Below the pieces are notes generated by a model, which was given only the letters and a program-made list of their open reading frames with translations, ran no database searches and was not told where the DNA came from. DNA of 64,000 nt, from contig NC_044289.2 of NCBI RefSeq assembly GCF_004027225.2, positions 3,089,761 to 3,153,760 of the forward strand, given 5' to 3'. Position numbers and translations under genes: made by a program. This DNA is from Strigops habroptila (taxonomy: Eukaryota > Chordata > Aves > Psittaciformes > Psittacidae). Positions 1 to 12,400 of the stretch are shown piece after piece (the stretch's first letter is position 1; each line of letters begins with the position of its first letter).

Positions 1-30
1 TCAAACACCCCCCCACACCACTTCTTATTC

Positions 31-319
31 AAGGGCCTGTAGGGACAGGACAAGGGGAATGGCTTTAACCTGCCAGAGGGGAGATTGAGATGAGCTCTTA
101 GGCAGAAGCTCTTCCCTGTGAGGGTGCTGAGGCGCTGGCACAGGGTGCCCAGAGAAGCTGTGGCTGCCCCATCCCTGGCAGTGTTCAAGGCCAGGTTGGA
201 CACAGGGGCTTGGAGCAACCTGCTCCAGTGGAAGGTGTCCCTGCCCGTGGCAGGGGGTTGGAACTGGATGAGCTTTAAGGCCCCTTCCAACCCAAACCAG
301 TCTGGGATTCTGTGATTCT
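31..319 (+). mobile_element. CR1 LINE 3' fragment
   Basis: CR1 3'-end sequence containing CATCCCTGGCAGTGTTCAAG and CTTCCAACCCAAACCAG, ending GGGATTCTGTGATTC. It abuts the splice donor of TRPC4AP exon 16 within about 5 bp. Confidence 0.92.
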
Positions 320-323
320 TTAC

Positions 324-432
324 CTTTAGCATCAGACTGATTCTCAAATCGGTCCAGGGACAGGGTAATGCAGCGAACAAGCATGTTTGAGTCAACCAAT
401 GAACTGTTGATCTGATTTAAAAATATCTGGAA
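324..432 (-). CDS. TRPC4AP: TRPC4AP exon 16, residues 589-624 (last exon in window)
   Basis: 109 bp between TTTTAG-like CTTTAG and donor GTAAAG. It encodes [20 protein letters not shown] and [10 protein letters not shown], leaving one base for the next Val codon. The donor has A instead of G at +5, and CR1 sequence begins only a few bases into the intron. Downstream coding exons are not in the window. Confidence 0.92.
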
Positions 433-3400
433 CTAAAGAGAAATATTTTTTAGTGTTGCATTAAAAATCACAACAAAACCACCATCCTACATGCACACCC
501 ATAGATGAGGTCTGAGAGAACAGCATTTCATATCCTTTTCAGAAAGGGTACGGCCAAGGGGAGTGCTAAAGCAGTTATTCTGTGGCAGAAGGGGAACAGG
601 TCAGTTAGGAAGACCTACAAACAGGGTTTAGCAAGTAGGGTAACAGCAAGTGCCCTCCAGGTGTTTAACACTGAAAGAGAACAGTTCTTGAAGGATATTG
701 GAGAAACCACTTTAAGTTCTGAGCACAAGCACCTAAAATGTGCACTTCAATGTAAGGCTTCAGACATGGACAATTTCCCCTTCCCTTCAGAAGGAAGAGT
801 TCAGTTCTGAATGCCAAAATGCTCAGGGTCATTTCCTTTTTGTTATCCCCAACAAGAACAAAAGGAGATCCACACTCCAGGGCCTGCCTAAACCAGCCCA
901 AGCCAACACTAGCAGTGAGAGCTGGCCAAAGGATCCCTACAGCAAGAACCTTAAAAACGCTATGTCAAAGGAAAATGCCAAAGTCCTGGCACCACTCAAA
1001 TCTCTTCTGAAGCTGGGTCACTTCAATGAGGCCAAGATTTCATACCCTGTTGGTTTTGAAAGAGGGAAATGAGGCAGCATAGCTGCTGGGCTCTCTACTT
1101 CCTCCAGCTCCATGTTTTCCTACACTTACTTTGTACAAGCAGACAGTGCTAGGGAGGAATAAAGTGGACAAATACAGAATGACAATTAAAGAAATTATAG
1201 ATTAATAAATAGGAAGCACACGCAAAGTATAAGGACAGATTCTCTAGAAGGATTGAATTCATTTATCAGAAAACCACCTGAAATTAAATAAATCTTTCTT
1301 TTAAATCCATCTCTACTTCTATCCTCCTTGGTCCTCCAGACTTAACAGTAACCAGAGAAACATTTCAGTAACAGAAGCAAGAGTATGAGGTGACTCAAAG
1401 CCTACTCAACAGCCAATGTTATATACATAAAGCATATGAAACCACTCTGCATAGAGAGCTGCCCATTCTTGATCTACATATGCAACTAAGTTTTTATAGG
1501 TAATTACATCAGCCTTGCATGTAATTGTCTGTAAATTCACATAACATCAAGATATGTCTTTCTGCAGTACCAAATATCGAGTATTTAAAGTCATTTCCAT
1601 GAAGAACCCTTAAAGCTCTAGTAAAAGATTTTTTGGAGCCTGTCTCAATGTCCACAACTATCAACTTAACCCAAACCCCAGTGACTTTACAGGAAATGTT
1701 CTACCATCAACCCTGACCTTAGCCCTGCCTGCCCATGCAACAGGGCAGTGTTTCCTGAGCAGCTCAGCGCTTGCTGACTCACAAGAGCTGGGAGCATTTC
1801 TGAGAACATGAGTGTATGCAGCAACATACATGCTTGTGAAGAGTCTTTGGCAGCTCACTCAGCGTTTATGGTGCATCAAGCTCAACAATCACACCAAAAT
1901 CAAATGCATTTGAGCTTTAGTGCTACGTTTGGCTGTGTTGTAATGTGTGTAATGTGACCCACTGGGCACAGCTTCTACAAGTATTTACCTTCTCATCTGT
2001 GTTGATGTACTTGTTGAACCTCTTGAATGCATCAATATTGAATTTCATCAGTTCTCCCAGAAGGTCAAAGTAACTCTGAAGCACATCTCGTGATTTGCAC
2101 TCACTATCAACAATGCAGTAGAGAATATGCTGGCATGGGAGAAAAACATGTTATTGCCACAGTTTAGGCAGAGCCAGCAGTACAGCACAGAATCTGATTT
2201 AACCACTAAGACATCTATCTGCAGGTTTAGTTCTGAGATGGCAGAACTAAAGACTACAATGCACATGAGAGTTCTGTTAAATTAACATCCTGGTGATTGC
2301 CTTAAACAGGGAAAGTTCAGGTTAGACATAAGGAAGAAGTTCTTCCCTGTGAGGGTGCTGAGGCGCTGGCACAGGGTGCCCAAAGAAGTGGTGAATGCTC
2401 CATCCCTGGCAGTGTTCAAGGCCAGGTTGGACAGAGCCTTGGGTGACATGGTCTAGTGTGAGGTGTCCCTGCCCATGGCAGGGGGTTGGAACTGGATGGG
2501 CTTAAAGGTCCTTTCCAACCCAAACCATTCTATGATTCTATATACTTCATTACCTCCAGGAGTCCTCTCTTCAGCAGGAACATCTGGTCTGCATAGGAGG
2601 TGGTGCCCCGCAGAAAACTTTCAACTGCCCTCGCTTGCCAGAACCTGAGAGAAAGAAGAAAAGAGTTTTTAATTTGGAGCAAGGGGAGTATTTATCACAA
2701 CTATCATTTAAATCAAATTTCCTGATCTGTTTCATTCCAATCTGCAGCTGGACCTGTTGATCTTGTAGAAAGTCAATGACTATGCTGGGTATGAGGTCCA
2801 ACGCAAGCTCTGGCATTCTCCCTCACCTGCACTACCATAGTGGCCAAGTGCAACAAAGCCAGATCTTTTCATAGGTTATCACTTTCAATGGCTATAAGCT
2901 GTATGAAAACACACTGACTTCCCAGTCAACTCAAATGAGTTCCAGTGCAAAGTGAACCCACCTGAAGGAAGATTCAGCTGGTTCCTTCTTCATGACCTGA
3001 AGCAGTCTGGTCAACAAACCCCTTTTCCCATCGCAGACAAGACTCCTAGAGCATGTGAGGAAATCACAGCGTGAGTGGAAGGGCTGGCAAGTTCTGTACC
3101 TTGTAGAACACTGAATCCAGTCTCTTCTCCAGAGCTTCTAATAATCAAAATCCCAGTATTAAATATACAGTACAAATACTCATTGCTAGTTCTACCAGTG
3201 GAAGTTCTCCTCACTGCCTTTGATGAACATCTGCAATAAATAGCTGCAACGTGGCTTCCAAACAAACCCTGAAGAAAAATGATTCATTTCCTCTCAAAAT
3301 CTTAGTGATTTGAGAAATAGCAATTCACAGCTTGTAGGAGTTAAGAGGTTAGAAGAAAAACCCCACGTATACCACATTTGTGCTTAGGAATGAAAGAAAC

Positions 3401-6400
3401 AGAGGCCTTTTTTGCTCAATAAACGTAAAGGAAGCTCCAAGTTCTGTTAAGGAGACGAAGCAGAGTATGGAAACCTAAATGCTACATGAAGTAGCCTTCT
3501 GCATGTAGCACTAAAAGTACAGAGGCTGTAGAACTGCAATACTATTTGTATTAAATAGCATCCTCGCTAGAGCATCTACCTACAGCAACCTTGTGCAGAA
3601 GCAATGCCTTGATCCATCCCTGGCAGCATTCAAGGCCAAGTTGGATGGGGCTTGGATCACCCTGCTCTAGTGGAAGGTGTCCCTGCCCGTGGCAGGGTGT
3701 TGGAACTGGATGAGCTTTAAGGTCCCTTCAACCCAAACCAGTCTGTGATCTCATGTATCAGGAAAACCAACATGGAAACAAAATGCTAAGGGTGAAAAAG
3801 AAACCAAGTTTAGGCCAGAAACCGAGCAATGCTGCCTGTCAGGCGACACAAGCCACCCTGCAGGGCAGAACGAGGTGCTTCAAGCTGCACTCTCCCATTC
3901 AAAACACCCCAGCAAGCAGGTTCAGCAGATGCACCCAGGTTAACTGCCATGTACTGTACCAGCATCCTTGCTGGGCAGTCAACAGCCATCTGACAAAGCC
4001 CTTGTGGGAAGTGGTTTTCTTGCAGTGCGATAGTCTGTTCTCACTAACACTTGAGAGATGAGAAACTCTGCAGGCTGGAAGAAGCTATTTACACCCTTGA
4101 TCCACCCCCTTTAGTGTGCTCCTAACTGGGTGAATTCTTCCTCCTAAATACTCGCTCCTTTTTGAACAAAGCCAGAAGGGTACCCATGCTTCAAAAAGAA
4201 GGATCTGAGCAATACAGACACCATTTCTTCCCAATTAGGCAGAGTATTATAATAATTCTCATCTAGAAATCCTCTTAGAGAATTCCCTTTAGAAGTGAGG
4301 TAAACCTGCTCTGGGAGCCCAGGGCCCTGCTGATACTCTGGGAGTATTCTGACAACTAAAGTCTGCAAATATTTCACTTTGGGAGGTTTGTACATCAGAA
4401 TCGTGTATTAAAGAGCTTATTAAATCAAAATACTCAATCTAACAGGCATTCAAATCTAACACTAGAGATCCAGTAAGTGGTTTAACATGTTAATCTAATT
4501 TAGCTTATTCTAGTTATTAGCTGCTCTTAAAATAAAGGCTCTGAGCAGATCTGTTTGTGCAGACTGGAAATGGATGTTGTGTGTGCACAGACTGCTCCTG
4601 AATCTCTAACCAAGATTTATTAGTAGCAGCAATTCATGCACTGGGGGGGATCTCAGTTTACTCTCCAGGTCTGACTGTAGTGCCCGTAGTGAGAAGGGCC
4701 AGACAAACAGGCCTTTGGAAAGCACATCATGATGAAGTCTGGGCCACAAACTCAAACTCCCTCTTTTAGGTTGCTTCTGTTTTATAAAGAGCCTTACTCT
4801 GAGCACAAGCACATTTTAGCTTCACTAATGACCATGAATATTATACAAACCCAGCCACTTCCTGCCGAAATACTGCAACTAAAGCAAGTGTCTTGGACAG
4901 AAGGACCTCAGATAAACCAGGTGACATCAAACCTCCAATGTAAGTGCTTGCAAAACTCTAGAAGCTGCTGCCCTAAACCCTTTCTCCCTACTCACCTGTC
5001 TGTGTTGACAACTGCATCAACTTCAGGGATGTTGGCTTTATGGGAGATTGCACTCAGCTCGTTGAGTTCCTGACTGTTTAAAAGCAGATACTTGTTCCTA
5101 CAGCAAGACATTTGGGGAGTAGGGGAGAAAAATATGATGAATTCAAGAGGCAAATGTGCAATCCCATGAAGAGTAAAGCCACACAGCCATGAGGGCTGCA
5201 GGAACAGGCAAGCACCTTCCACTTCTCTGACTCTGCTCCCCTTGCCACAGCACACTCCCAATGCAGGCCAGCTACCTGCTGTGTTGTGAGCCTCCTCCCA
5301 AACCACCAAATGCCAGTTTCAACACTGACCACCTTGGAGATGGTGGTTCTTTGCTGTTCAGGATCTTATGGTTTGGTTTTTAAAAATCTCAGCAACATTT
5401 TGCTGAATTGCAGAAGACTTAAATCAACTTTTTCCACAGCTTCCTACAGTTTTTCTCTGACTTACAGTGAGCATGCTCTTTATCAGTAGTAAATCTCAGT
5501 TAGAAAGCAGAAACTGCAAAAAAGTCCTCAATCATCGTGGTATTTTACTACTCTGAGCAAAGTGTTTACTCTGGAAAGATTAAAAAACTTCATGATAGGT
5601 AGAAAATAGAACAGGAATGGATACAAACCTCAGGAATTTGCACGGAATTCGTTATCAAATACAAAACTTTTCCTAATGAAAATCAATTAGTTTATTTGTA
5701 AAGTAAATTAAATGCAGACCAAGACTGACAAAGTAGAAATGTAATCCACAGGCTCCCTTTGAGGGACTCCCTGCCCAATGCCAGTGTGCTCCCTTAGAGC
5801 CCTCCAACTTCAAAGTGCTCAGAATCAACCACAAAGCTGTATCTTCAGGAACCCTATGGGAGCACAGGATGCAGTGATGAGTGTGAGGGTGTGCAAAGAG
5901 AACCTATTCATCATACATAGCAACTACACAGAAGATAAATTGTTAGACCAGAAAGGTGATGGGGATGACTTCTTGCTTCAAACACTGGCTTCCAGACAAG
6001 TGCCCACTGAGGCTGTCACATGGAGCTTGGATCTGGATCAACAGGTTTCTGTAATGAAAATACAGCCTCTCTCCCAGGCAACAGTCCCCCAAGTTTGGGT
6101 TTATACACAGTCTTACTGCATATTAGTACAGAAGTACTTGCTCTCACCTTGTCCTCAGCTAACTCAGCAGACCTGTGAGTTCATGTAACTCTTTATTTAA
6201 AACCCCTAACCAGATTCCACACATTCCACTTGCTCAAATGTTACAGCTGAAAGCTCTGTTTAAACAAGCCTGAGATCTTTGCAGTGGTCACTGTCGTGGT
6301 TTGAGCCCAGCTGGTAACTCAGAACCACACAGCCGCTCGCTCACTCCCCCCCCGCCCCCCCTTTTCTTCCTCCCCCCGCTCCCGGAGGGATGGGGAGGAG

Positions 6401-9400
6401 AATGGGAAGAATGTAACTCCCACGGGTTGAGATAAGAGCAGTCCCGCAACTAAGGTATAACACAAAACCACTACTGCTACCACCAATGATAATAACGATT
6501 AGTGAAATAACAAGGGGAGAGGATACAATTGCTCACCACCTGCCGACCGATACCCAGCCCGACCCGAGCAGTGATCTGGGCCTTCCGGGTAACTCCCCCC
6601 GGTTTATATACTGGGCATGACGTGCTGTGGTATGGAATACCCCTTTGGCTAGTTTGGGTCAGGTGTCCTGTCTCTGCTTCCTCCCGGCTTCCCCTCCTCC
6701 CTGGCAAAGCATGAGACTGAGAAAGTCCTTGGTTGGAATAAACATTACTTAGCAACAACTAAAAACATCGGTGTTATCAGCGTTGTTCCCAGGCTGAAAG
6801 TTAAAAAACACAGCACTGCACCAGCTACTAAGCAGGAGAAAAATGACTGCTATAGCTGAACCCAGGACAGTATCCACCCCTTATTCCATACCATTCACGT
6901 CATGCTCAGATCCCACATCTCTCAGCACACCATCACCCCTGTCCCATATATACACATATATATACACCCACACCCACACACAGAGAAAGATATCGTTCCC
7001 TAGTCCATGGACCAATCCCTGTAAAATTGCTGAACTCATCCAGTCCATGATGTCAGGCTCCATCTCTTGTAATAGTCTTTCAGGGCAGGAGGGACGGTAC
7101 ATAGTGTTGGGTTGTTGCCTGCTGATGATACCGCCAAACTCATCTGGTCACTGCTGAGCTCGTCTGGTTTCCTCAAAATTCATTCTTTGTTGAGGTGATG
7201 ATCGGAGGGAAGTCAGGGTCAATGGCTGGTGACCTGAAGATATCTAGCTGGTGGGCTATAAAAGTGTTATAGAGCAGGCAACAGCGTACAATTGAGTTCA
7301 TTGGCTGTTTTCCCCCAAAATCAAATCCCCTTGAGGTACACATCGGACTTCCCCATCTTCCCGCATTACCCACCAAGTATATCCAGGTCCCTGAGCAAAA
7401 GCAACCCCACGAGTGGGTTTGCCTTTACCTGAAGCAGGAATAACCCAGACTGTCTTCCCCAACAAATTCTTTATGTGCACCACAGGAACTTTATCCCCCT
7501 CTACAGTACGTAAAAGTTCTGATTGGGCTGGGCCAGCCCTGTTGGCAGATCCCCTACTGTTGACCAACCAGGTGGCTTTTGGTAAATGTGTATCCCAGTG
7601 TTTGAAAGTCCCACCACCCATTGCTCTCAGTGTAGTTTTTAACAGCCCATTGTACCGTTCGATTTTCCCAGAGGCTGGTGCATGGTAGGGGATGTGATAT
7701 ACCCACTCAATGCCATGCTCTTTGGCCCAAGTGTCTATGAGGTTGTTCCGGAAATGAGTCCCATTGTCTGACTCAATTCTCTCTGGGGTGCCGTGTCGCC
7801 ACAAGACTTGTTTCTCAAGGCCCAGGATAGTGTTCCGGGCAGTGGCGTGGGACACAGCATATGTTTCCAGCCAGCCGGTGGTTGCTTCCACCATGGTAAG
7901 CACATAGCGCTTGCCTTGGCGGGTTGGTGGGAGTGTGATGTAGTCAATCTGCCAGGCCTCCCCATACTTGTACTTCAGCCATCGTCCTCCATACCAGAGA
8001 GGCTTTAACCGCTTGGCTTGCTTAATTGCAGCACATGTTTCACATTCGTGAATAACCTGGGCAATAGTGTCCATCGTTAAGTCCACCCCTCGATCACGAG
8101 CCCATCTATATGTTGCATCTCTGCCTTGATGGCCTGAGGTGTCATGGGCCCACCGGGCTAAAAATAATTCACCCTTATGTTGCCAATCCAAGTCCATCTG
8201 AGCCACTTTAATCTTAGCAGCTTTATCCACTTGCTGGTTATTCTGGTGTTCCTCAGTGGCCCGACTCTTGGGTACATGAGCATCTACGTGGCGTACCTTC
8301 ACCACCAGGTTCTGCACCCGAGCAGCGATATCTTGCCACAATGCAGCAGCCCAGATGGGTTTACTTCTGCGTTGCCAGTTGCTCTGCTTCCATTGCTGCA
8401 ACCACCCCACAGGGCATTTGCCACCATCCATGAGTCAGTATAGAGATAAAGTACTGGCCATTTTTCTCGTTCAGCAATGTCCAAGGCCAGCTGGATGGCT
8501 TTCACCTCTGCAAATTGACTCGATTCACCCTCTCCCTCAGCAGTTTCTGCAACTTGTCGCAGGGGACTCCACACAGCTGCTTTCCATCTCCGATGCTTTC
8601 CCACAATACGGCAGGACCCATCAGTAAACAAGGCATATTGCTTTTCACTCTCTGACAGTTCATTATATGGTGGGGCCTCTTCAGCACGCGTCACCTCCTC
8701 TTCTGGTGACATCCCAAAATCTTTGCCCTCTGGCCAGTCCATGATGACTTCTAGAATTCCTGGACGACTGGGATTTCCTATTCGAGCTCGTTGTGTAATT
8801 AGTGCGGCCCACTTACTCCATGTAGCATCAGTTGCATGATGTGTAGAGGAGACCCTGCCTTTGAACATCCAGCCCAGCACAGGCAACCGGGGTGCCAGGA
8901 GGAGCTGCGCTTCAGTTCCAATCACTTCTGAGGCAGCTCGAACCCCTTCATAGGCTGCCAGTATCTCTTTTTCAGTGGGAGTGTAGCTGGCCTCGGATCC
9001 TTTATATCCCCGACTCCAAAAGCCAAGGGGTCGACCTCGAGTCTCCCCTGGAGCTTTCTGCCAGAGGCTCCAGGTAGGACCATTCTCCCCAGCTGCGGTA
9101 TAGAGCACATTTTTCACATCTGGCCCGGCCCGGACTGGTCCAAGGGCTACTGCATGAACTATTTCTCGTTTAATTTGTTCAAAGGCTTGTTGTTGCTCAG
9201 GGCCCCATTTGAAATCATTCTTCTTCCGGGTCACGTGGTAGAGAGGGCTTACAATCAGACTGTAATTTGGGATGTGCATTCTCCAGAACCCCACAACACC
9301 TAAGAAAGCTTGTGTTTCTTTCTTGTTAGTTGGTGGAGACATTGCTGTTATCTTGTTGATCACGTCTGTGGGGATCTGGCGGCGTCCATCTTGCCATTTT

Positions 9401-12400
9401 ATTCCCAAAAATTGAATCTCCTGTGCAGGTCCCTTGACCTTATTCCGTTTTATGGCAAAACCGGCCTTCAGCAGGATTTGGATTATTTTCCTCCCTTTCT
9501 CAAAAACTTCTTCCGCTGTATCACCCCACACGATGATGTCATCAATGTATTGCAGGTGTTCTGGAGCTTGCCCCTGTTCCAGTGCAGTCTGGATCAATCC
9601 ATGGCAGATGGTAGGGCTGTGTTTCCACCCCTGGGGCAGTCGGTTCCAAGTGTACTGGACGCCCCTCCAAGTGAAAGCAAACTGTGGCCTGCATTCTGCT
9701 GCCAAAGGGATTGAGAAAAATGCATTGGCAATGTCAATTGTGGCATACCACTTGGCTGCCTTTGACTCCAGGTCATACTGAAGTTCTAACATGTCCGGTA
9801 CGGCAGCACTCAATGGTGGTGTGACTTCGTTCAGGCCACGATAGTCTACTGTTAATCTCCACTCTCCATTAGACTTTTGCACTGGCCATATGGGGCTATT
9901 AAAGGGTGAGTGGGTCCTGCTGATCACTCCTTGGCTCTCCAGTCTGCGGATCAGCTTATGGATGGGAATCAAGGAGTCTCGGTTGGTGCGGTATTGCCGC
10001 CGGTGCACTGTTGTGGTCGCAATTGGCACTTGTTGTTCTTCGACCTTCAGCAACCCCACAACAGAAGGATCCTCTGAGAGACCGGGTAAGGTGGACAGCT
10101 GCTTAATTTCCTCTGTCTCCAAGGCAGCGATACCAAAAGCCCATCTATACCCTTTTGGGTCTTTGAAATACCCTCTCCTGAGATAGTCTATGCCAAGGAT
10201 GCATGGAGCCCCTGGACCAGTTACAATGGGGTGCTTTTGCCACTTCCTCCCAGTCAGGCTGATTTCAGCTTCCAGCATAGTTAACGCTTGGGATCCTCCT
10301 GTCACTCCAGAAATAGAAATGGGTTTCACCCCTTGATACCTTGATGGCATCAGAGTACACTGTGCACCGGTATCTACTAGAGCCTTATACTTCTGTGGGA
10401 CTGATGTGCCAGGCCATCTGATCCACACAGTCCAGTAAACCCGATTATCCCTCTCCTCCACCTGGCTGGAGGCAGGGCCCCTCTAATAGTGATCACAAAA
10501 TTCTCCACTTCTGTCTTGTAGAAAGGGATTAGTATTCCTTATCACAGGAGCTGGAGTAAAATCAGCTCTTTCGCTCCATCTGGGAAACTGCTCGCCAGAG
10601 ACTGGAGCAGCAGCTTTCCTGGGAGGATCATCCTTGACCATTGTTCTCCTCTTCAGTTCACGCACCCGTTGCTCCAGAGCTGAAGTAGGTTTTCCATCCC
10701 ACTTTCTCATGTCTTCTCCATGATCCCGCAGGTAAAACCATAGGGTGGCCCGTGGCGTGTACCTCGTATATTTTCTTTCTCGAGCAGTAGGGCGCCTTCT
10801 GTTGATAGCTGAGACATGGGTTGGTACGCGTGGAGAGCTGGATAGATCGGATAAATCGTCTCTCAATTGTTTGAACTCCTGGGACAGTTTTTCCACAGCT
10901 GAAATGATGGAAGGGGTGAGATTGTCTTCGAACTCTCGGAGTTGACGAATCAGGAAATCCACTGTTGGTGATACTCCGTCATTCCAGGTCATTGATGCCA
11001 ATGTGTGGGCATATGATGATGGCGCACTCCGTGTAAGTTTCCGCCACATGGGTCGTGTACATTCGACTTCATCTGGGTCTACGGATGTGTTCCTGGAATC
11101 CGGCCTACGATAGATCATCTCTATAATGGCTGATTCCCTCAGGGACTGGATGCCTTTCTCTATCGTGGTCCAGTTGGCTGAGCGATTCGTAATATCGTCT
11201 TTGTAGGGAAACCTTTCCTTCACAGCTGCCAGGAGCCGCCTCCAAAGACTGAGGGCTCGCTTCTCTCTTGCAATCGCTTTGTCAATTCCTCCTTCCTTAG
11301 CAAGTGATCCCAGCTGCTTGGCTTCCCTACCTTCTAGTTCATGACCGTCGGCCCCATTGTCCCAGCACCGGAGCAACCAGGTGACAATGTGCTCCCCTGG
11401 AAGACGGGTGAAATCTTTTCGCATATTCCGTAGTTCGGTTGAGGTCCGGGGTCGAGAAGTGACCTCTTCTTCTTCTTCCTCTTCCTCTGACCCACGTAGT
11501 AGTAACTCTTGTTCAGGTGCTGTTGCATATAGTAATGGCACTGGGTCTTCATCTTTCTTCGCTTCACGGGTTGCTCTTTGTGCCTTTCGTTTGCTTTTGC
11601 TTACAGGGGCAACAGACATTGTCACAAACTGGACATTTGGTTTAGCTGCAGTGTTTGTCACTGTGGTTGGAGTGGCTGCAGTGTCTGCCACTAGGATTGG
11701 AGTGGTTGCAATGTCTATTGCTGGGGTTGGTGCAGCTGTTGTGCTTGGGAGTTGAGTAACACCAACAGCTGCATTATCTGTTGCTGTCGGGGTTTGAGTA
11801 GCTACTGTGCTTGTCACTGGGGTTGGTGTAGCTGCAGTGCTTGGAGTAGCCATATTGTCTGTTGCTGTCGGGGTTTGAATAGCTACTGTGCATGTCACTG
11901 GGGTTGGTGTAGCTGTGGTGCTTGGAGTAGCTATATTGTCTGTTGCTGTCGGGGTTTGAGTAGCTACTGTGCTTGTCACTGGGGTTGGTGTGGCTGCGGT
12001 GCTTGGAGTAGCCACATTGTCTGTTGCTGTCGGGGTTTGAGTAGCTGTTGTGCTTGTCACTGGGGTTGGTGTAACTGCTGTATTTGAAGTTGGAGTAGTT
12101 GCGTTGTCTGTTGTGGTCAGGGTTTGAGTAGCTGTTGTGCTTGTCACTGGGGTTGATGTAGCTGCTGTACTTGGAGTAGCTGTGTTGACTGTTGTGGTCA
12201 GGGTCTGAGTAGCTGTGTGGTTCTGAGCCCGGCTAGCTCAGTCGGTAGAGCATGGGACTCTTAATCCCAGGGTCGTGGGTTCGTGCCCCACGTTGGGCGC
12301 CAAAAAAGAACTGTCGTGGTTTGAGCCCAGCCGGTAACTCAGAACCACACAGCCGCTCGCTCACTCCCCCCCCGCCCCCCCTTTTCTTCCTCCCCCCGCT

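Larger units (their letters stand above)
433..4995 (-). other. TRPC4AP introns 15, 14, 13 and 12
   Basis: Introns 433-1988, 2130-2553, 2645-2961 and 3046-4995. Apart from the CR1 fragments listed, they hold AT-rich unique sequence in which I see no RNA gene or other coding segment. Confidence 0.8.
12212..12353. repeat. 16-bp perfect inverted repeat: inverted U5 copy flanking the tRNA segment
   Basis: The left arm 12212-12227 (GCTGTGTGGTTCTGAG) is the exact reverse complement of 12338-12353, which lies in the U5 end of the 5' LTR. The arms enclose the LTR end, the PBS and the tRNA copy (110 nt). Only the right arm is in its normal LTR place, so the left arm is an inverted duplicate. In RNA the arms could close into a long stem. 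Confidence 0.85.

Noticed and set aside
6477..6758. 93-codon frame occurring identically at 6477 and 12497
   Set aside because: It is a chance frame inside each LTR, duplicated because the LTRs are identical there.
6881..7376. Possible env or accessory gene 3' of integrase
   Set aside because: The short frames include a microsatellite-encoded hydrophobic run (VWVYIYVYI). No signal peptide, transmembrane arrangement or fusion motif is visible.
11752..12087. Plus-strand 111-codon frame with Cys/Trp-rich repeats ([10 protein letters not shown])
   Set aside because: It is the antisense of the 81-bp gag tandem repeat; the periodic look comes from the repeat.
11766..12211. CRISPR-like array
   Set aside because: It is a contiguous 81-bp tandem repeat without spacers, inside a retroelement in a vertebrate genome.
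12227..12302. A functional stand-alone tRNA-Lys gene on the plus strand
   Set aside because: It includes CCA, sits exactly at the retroviral PBS, and has T at position 58, which lies in the internal B box. A captured primer tRNA explains it better.
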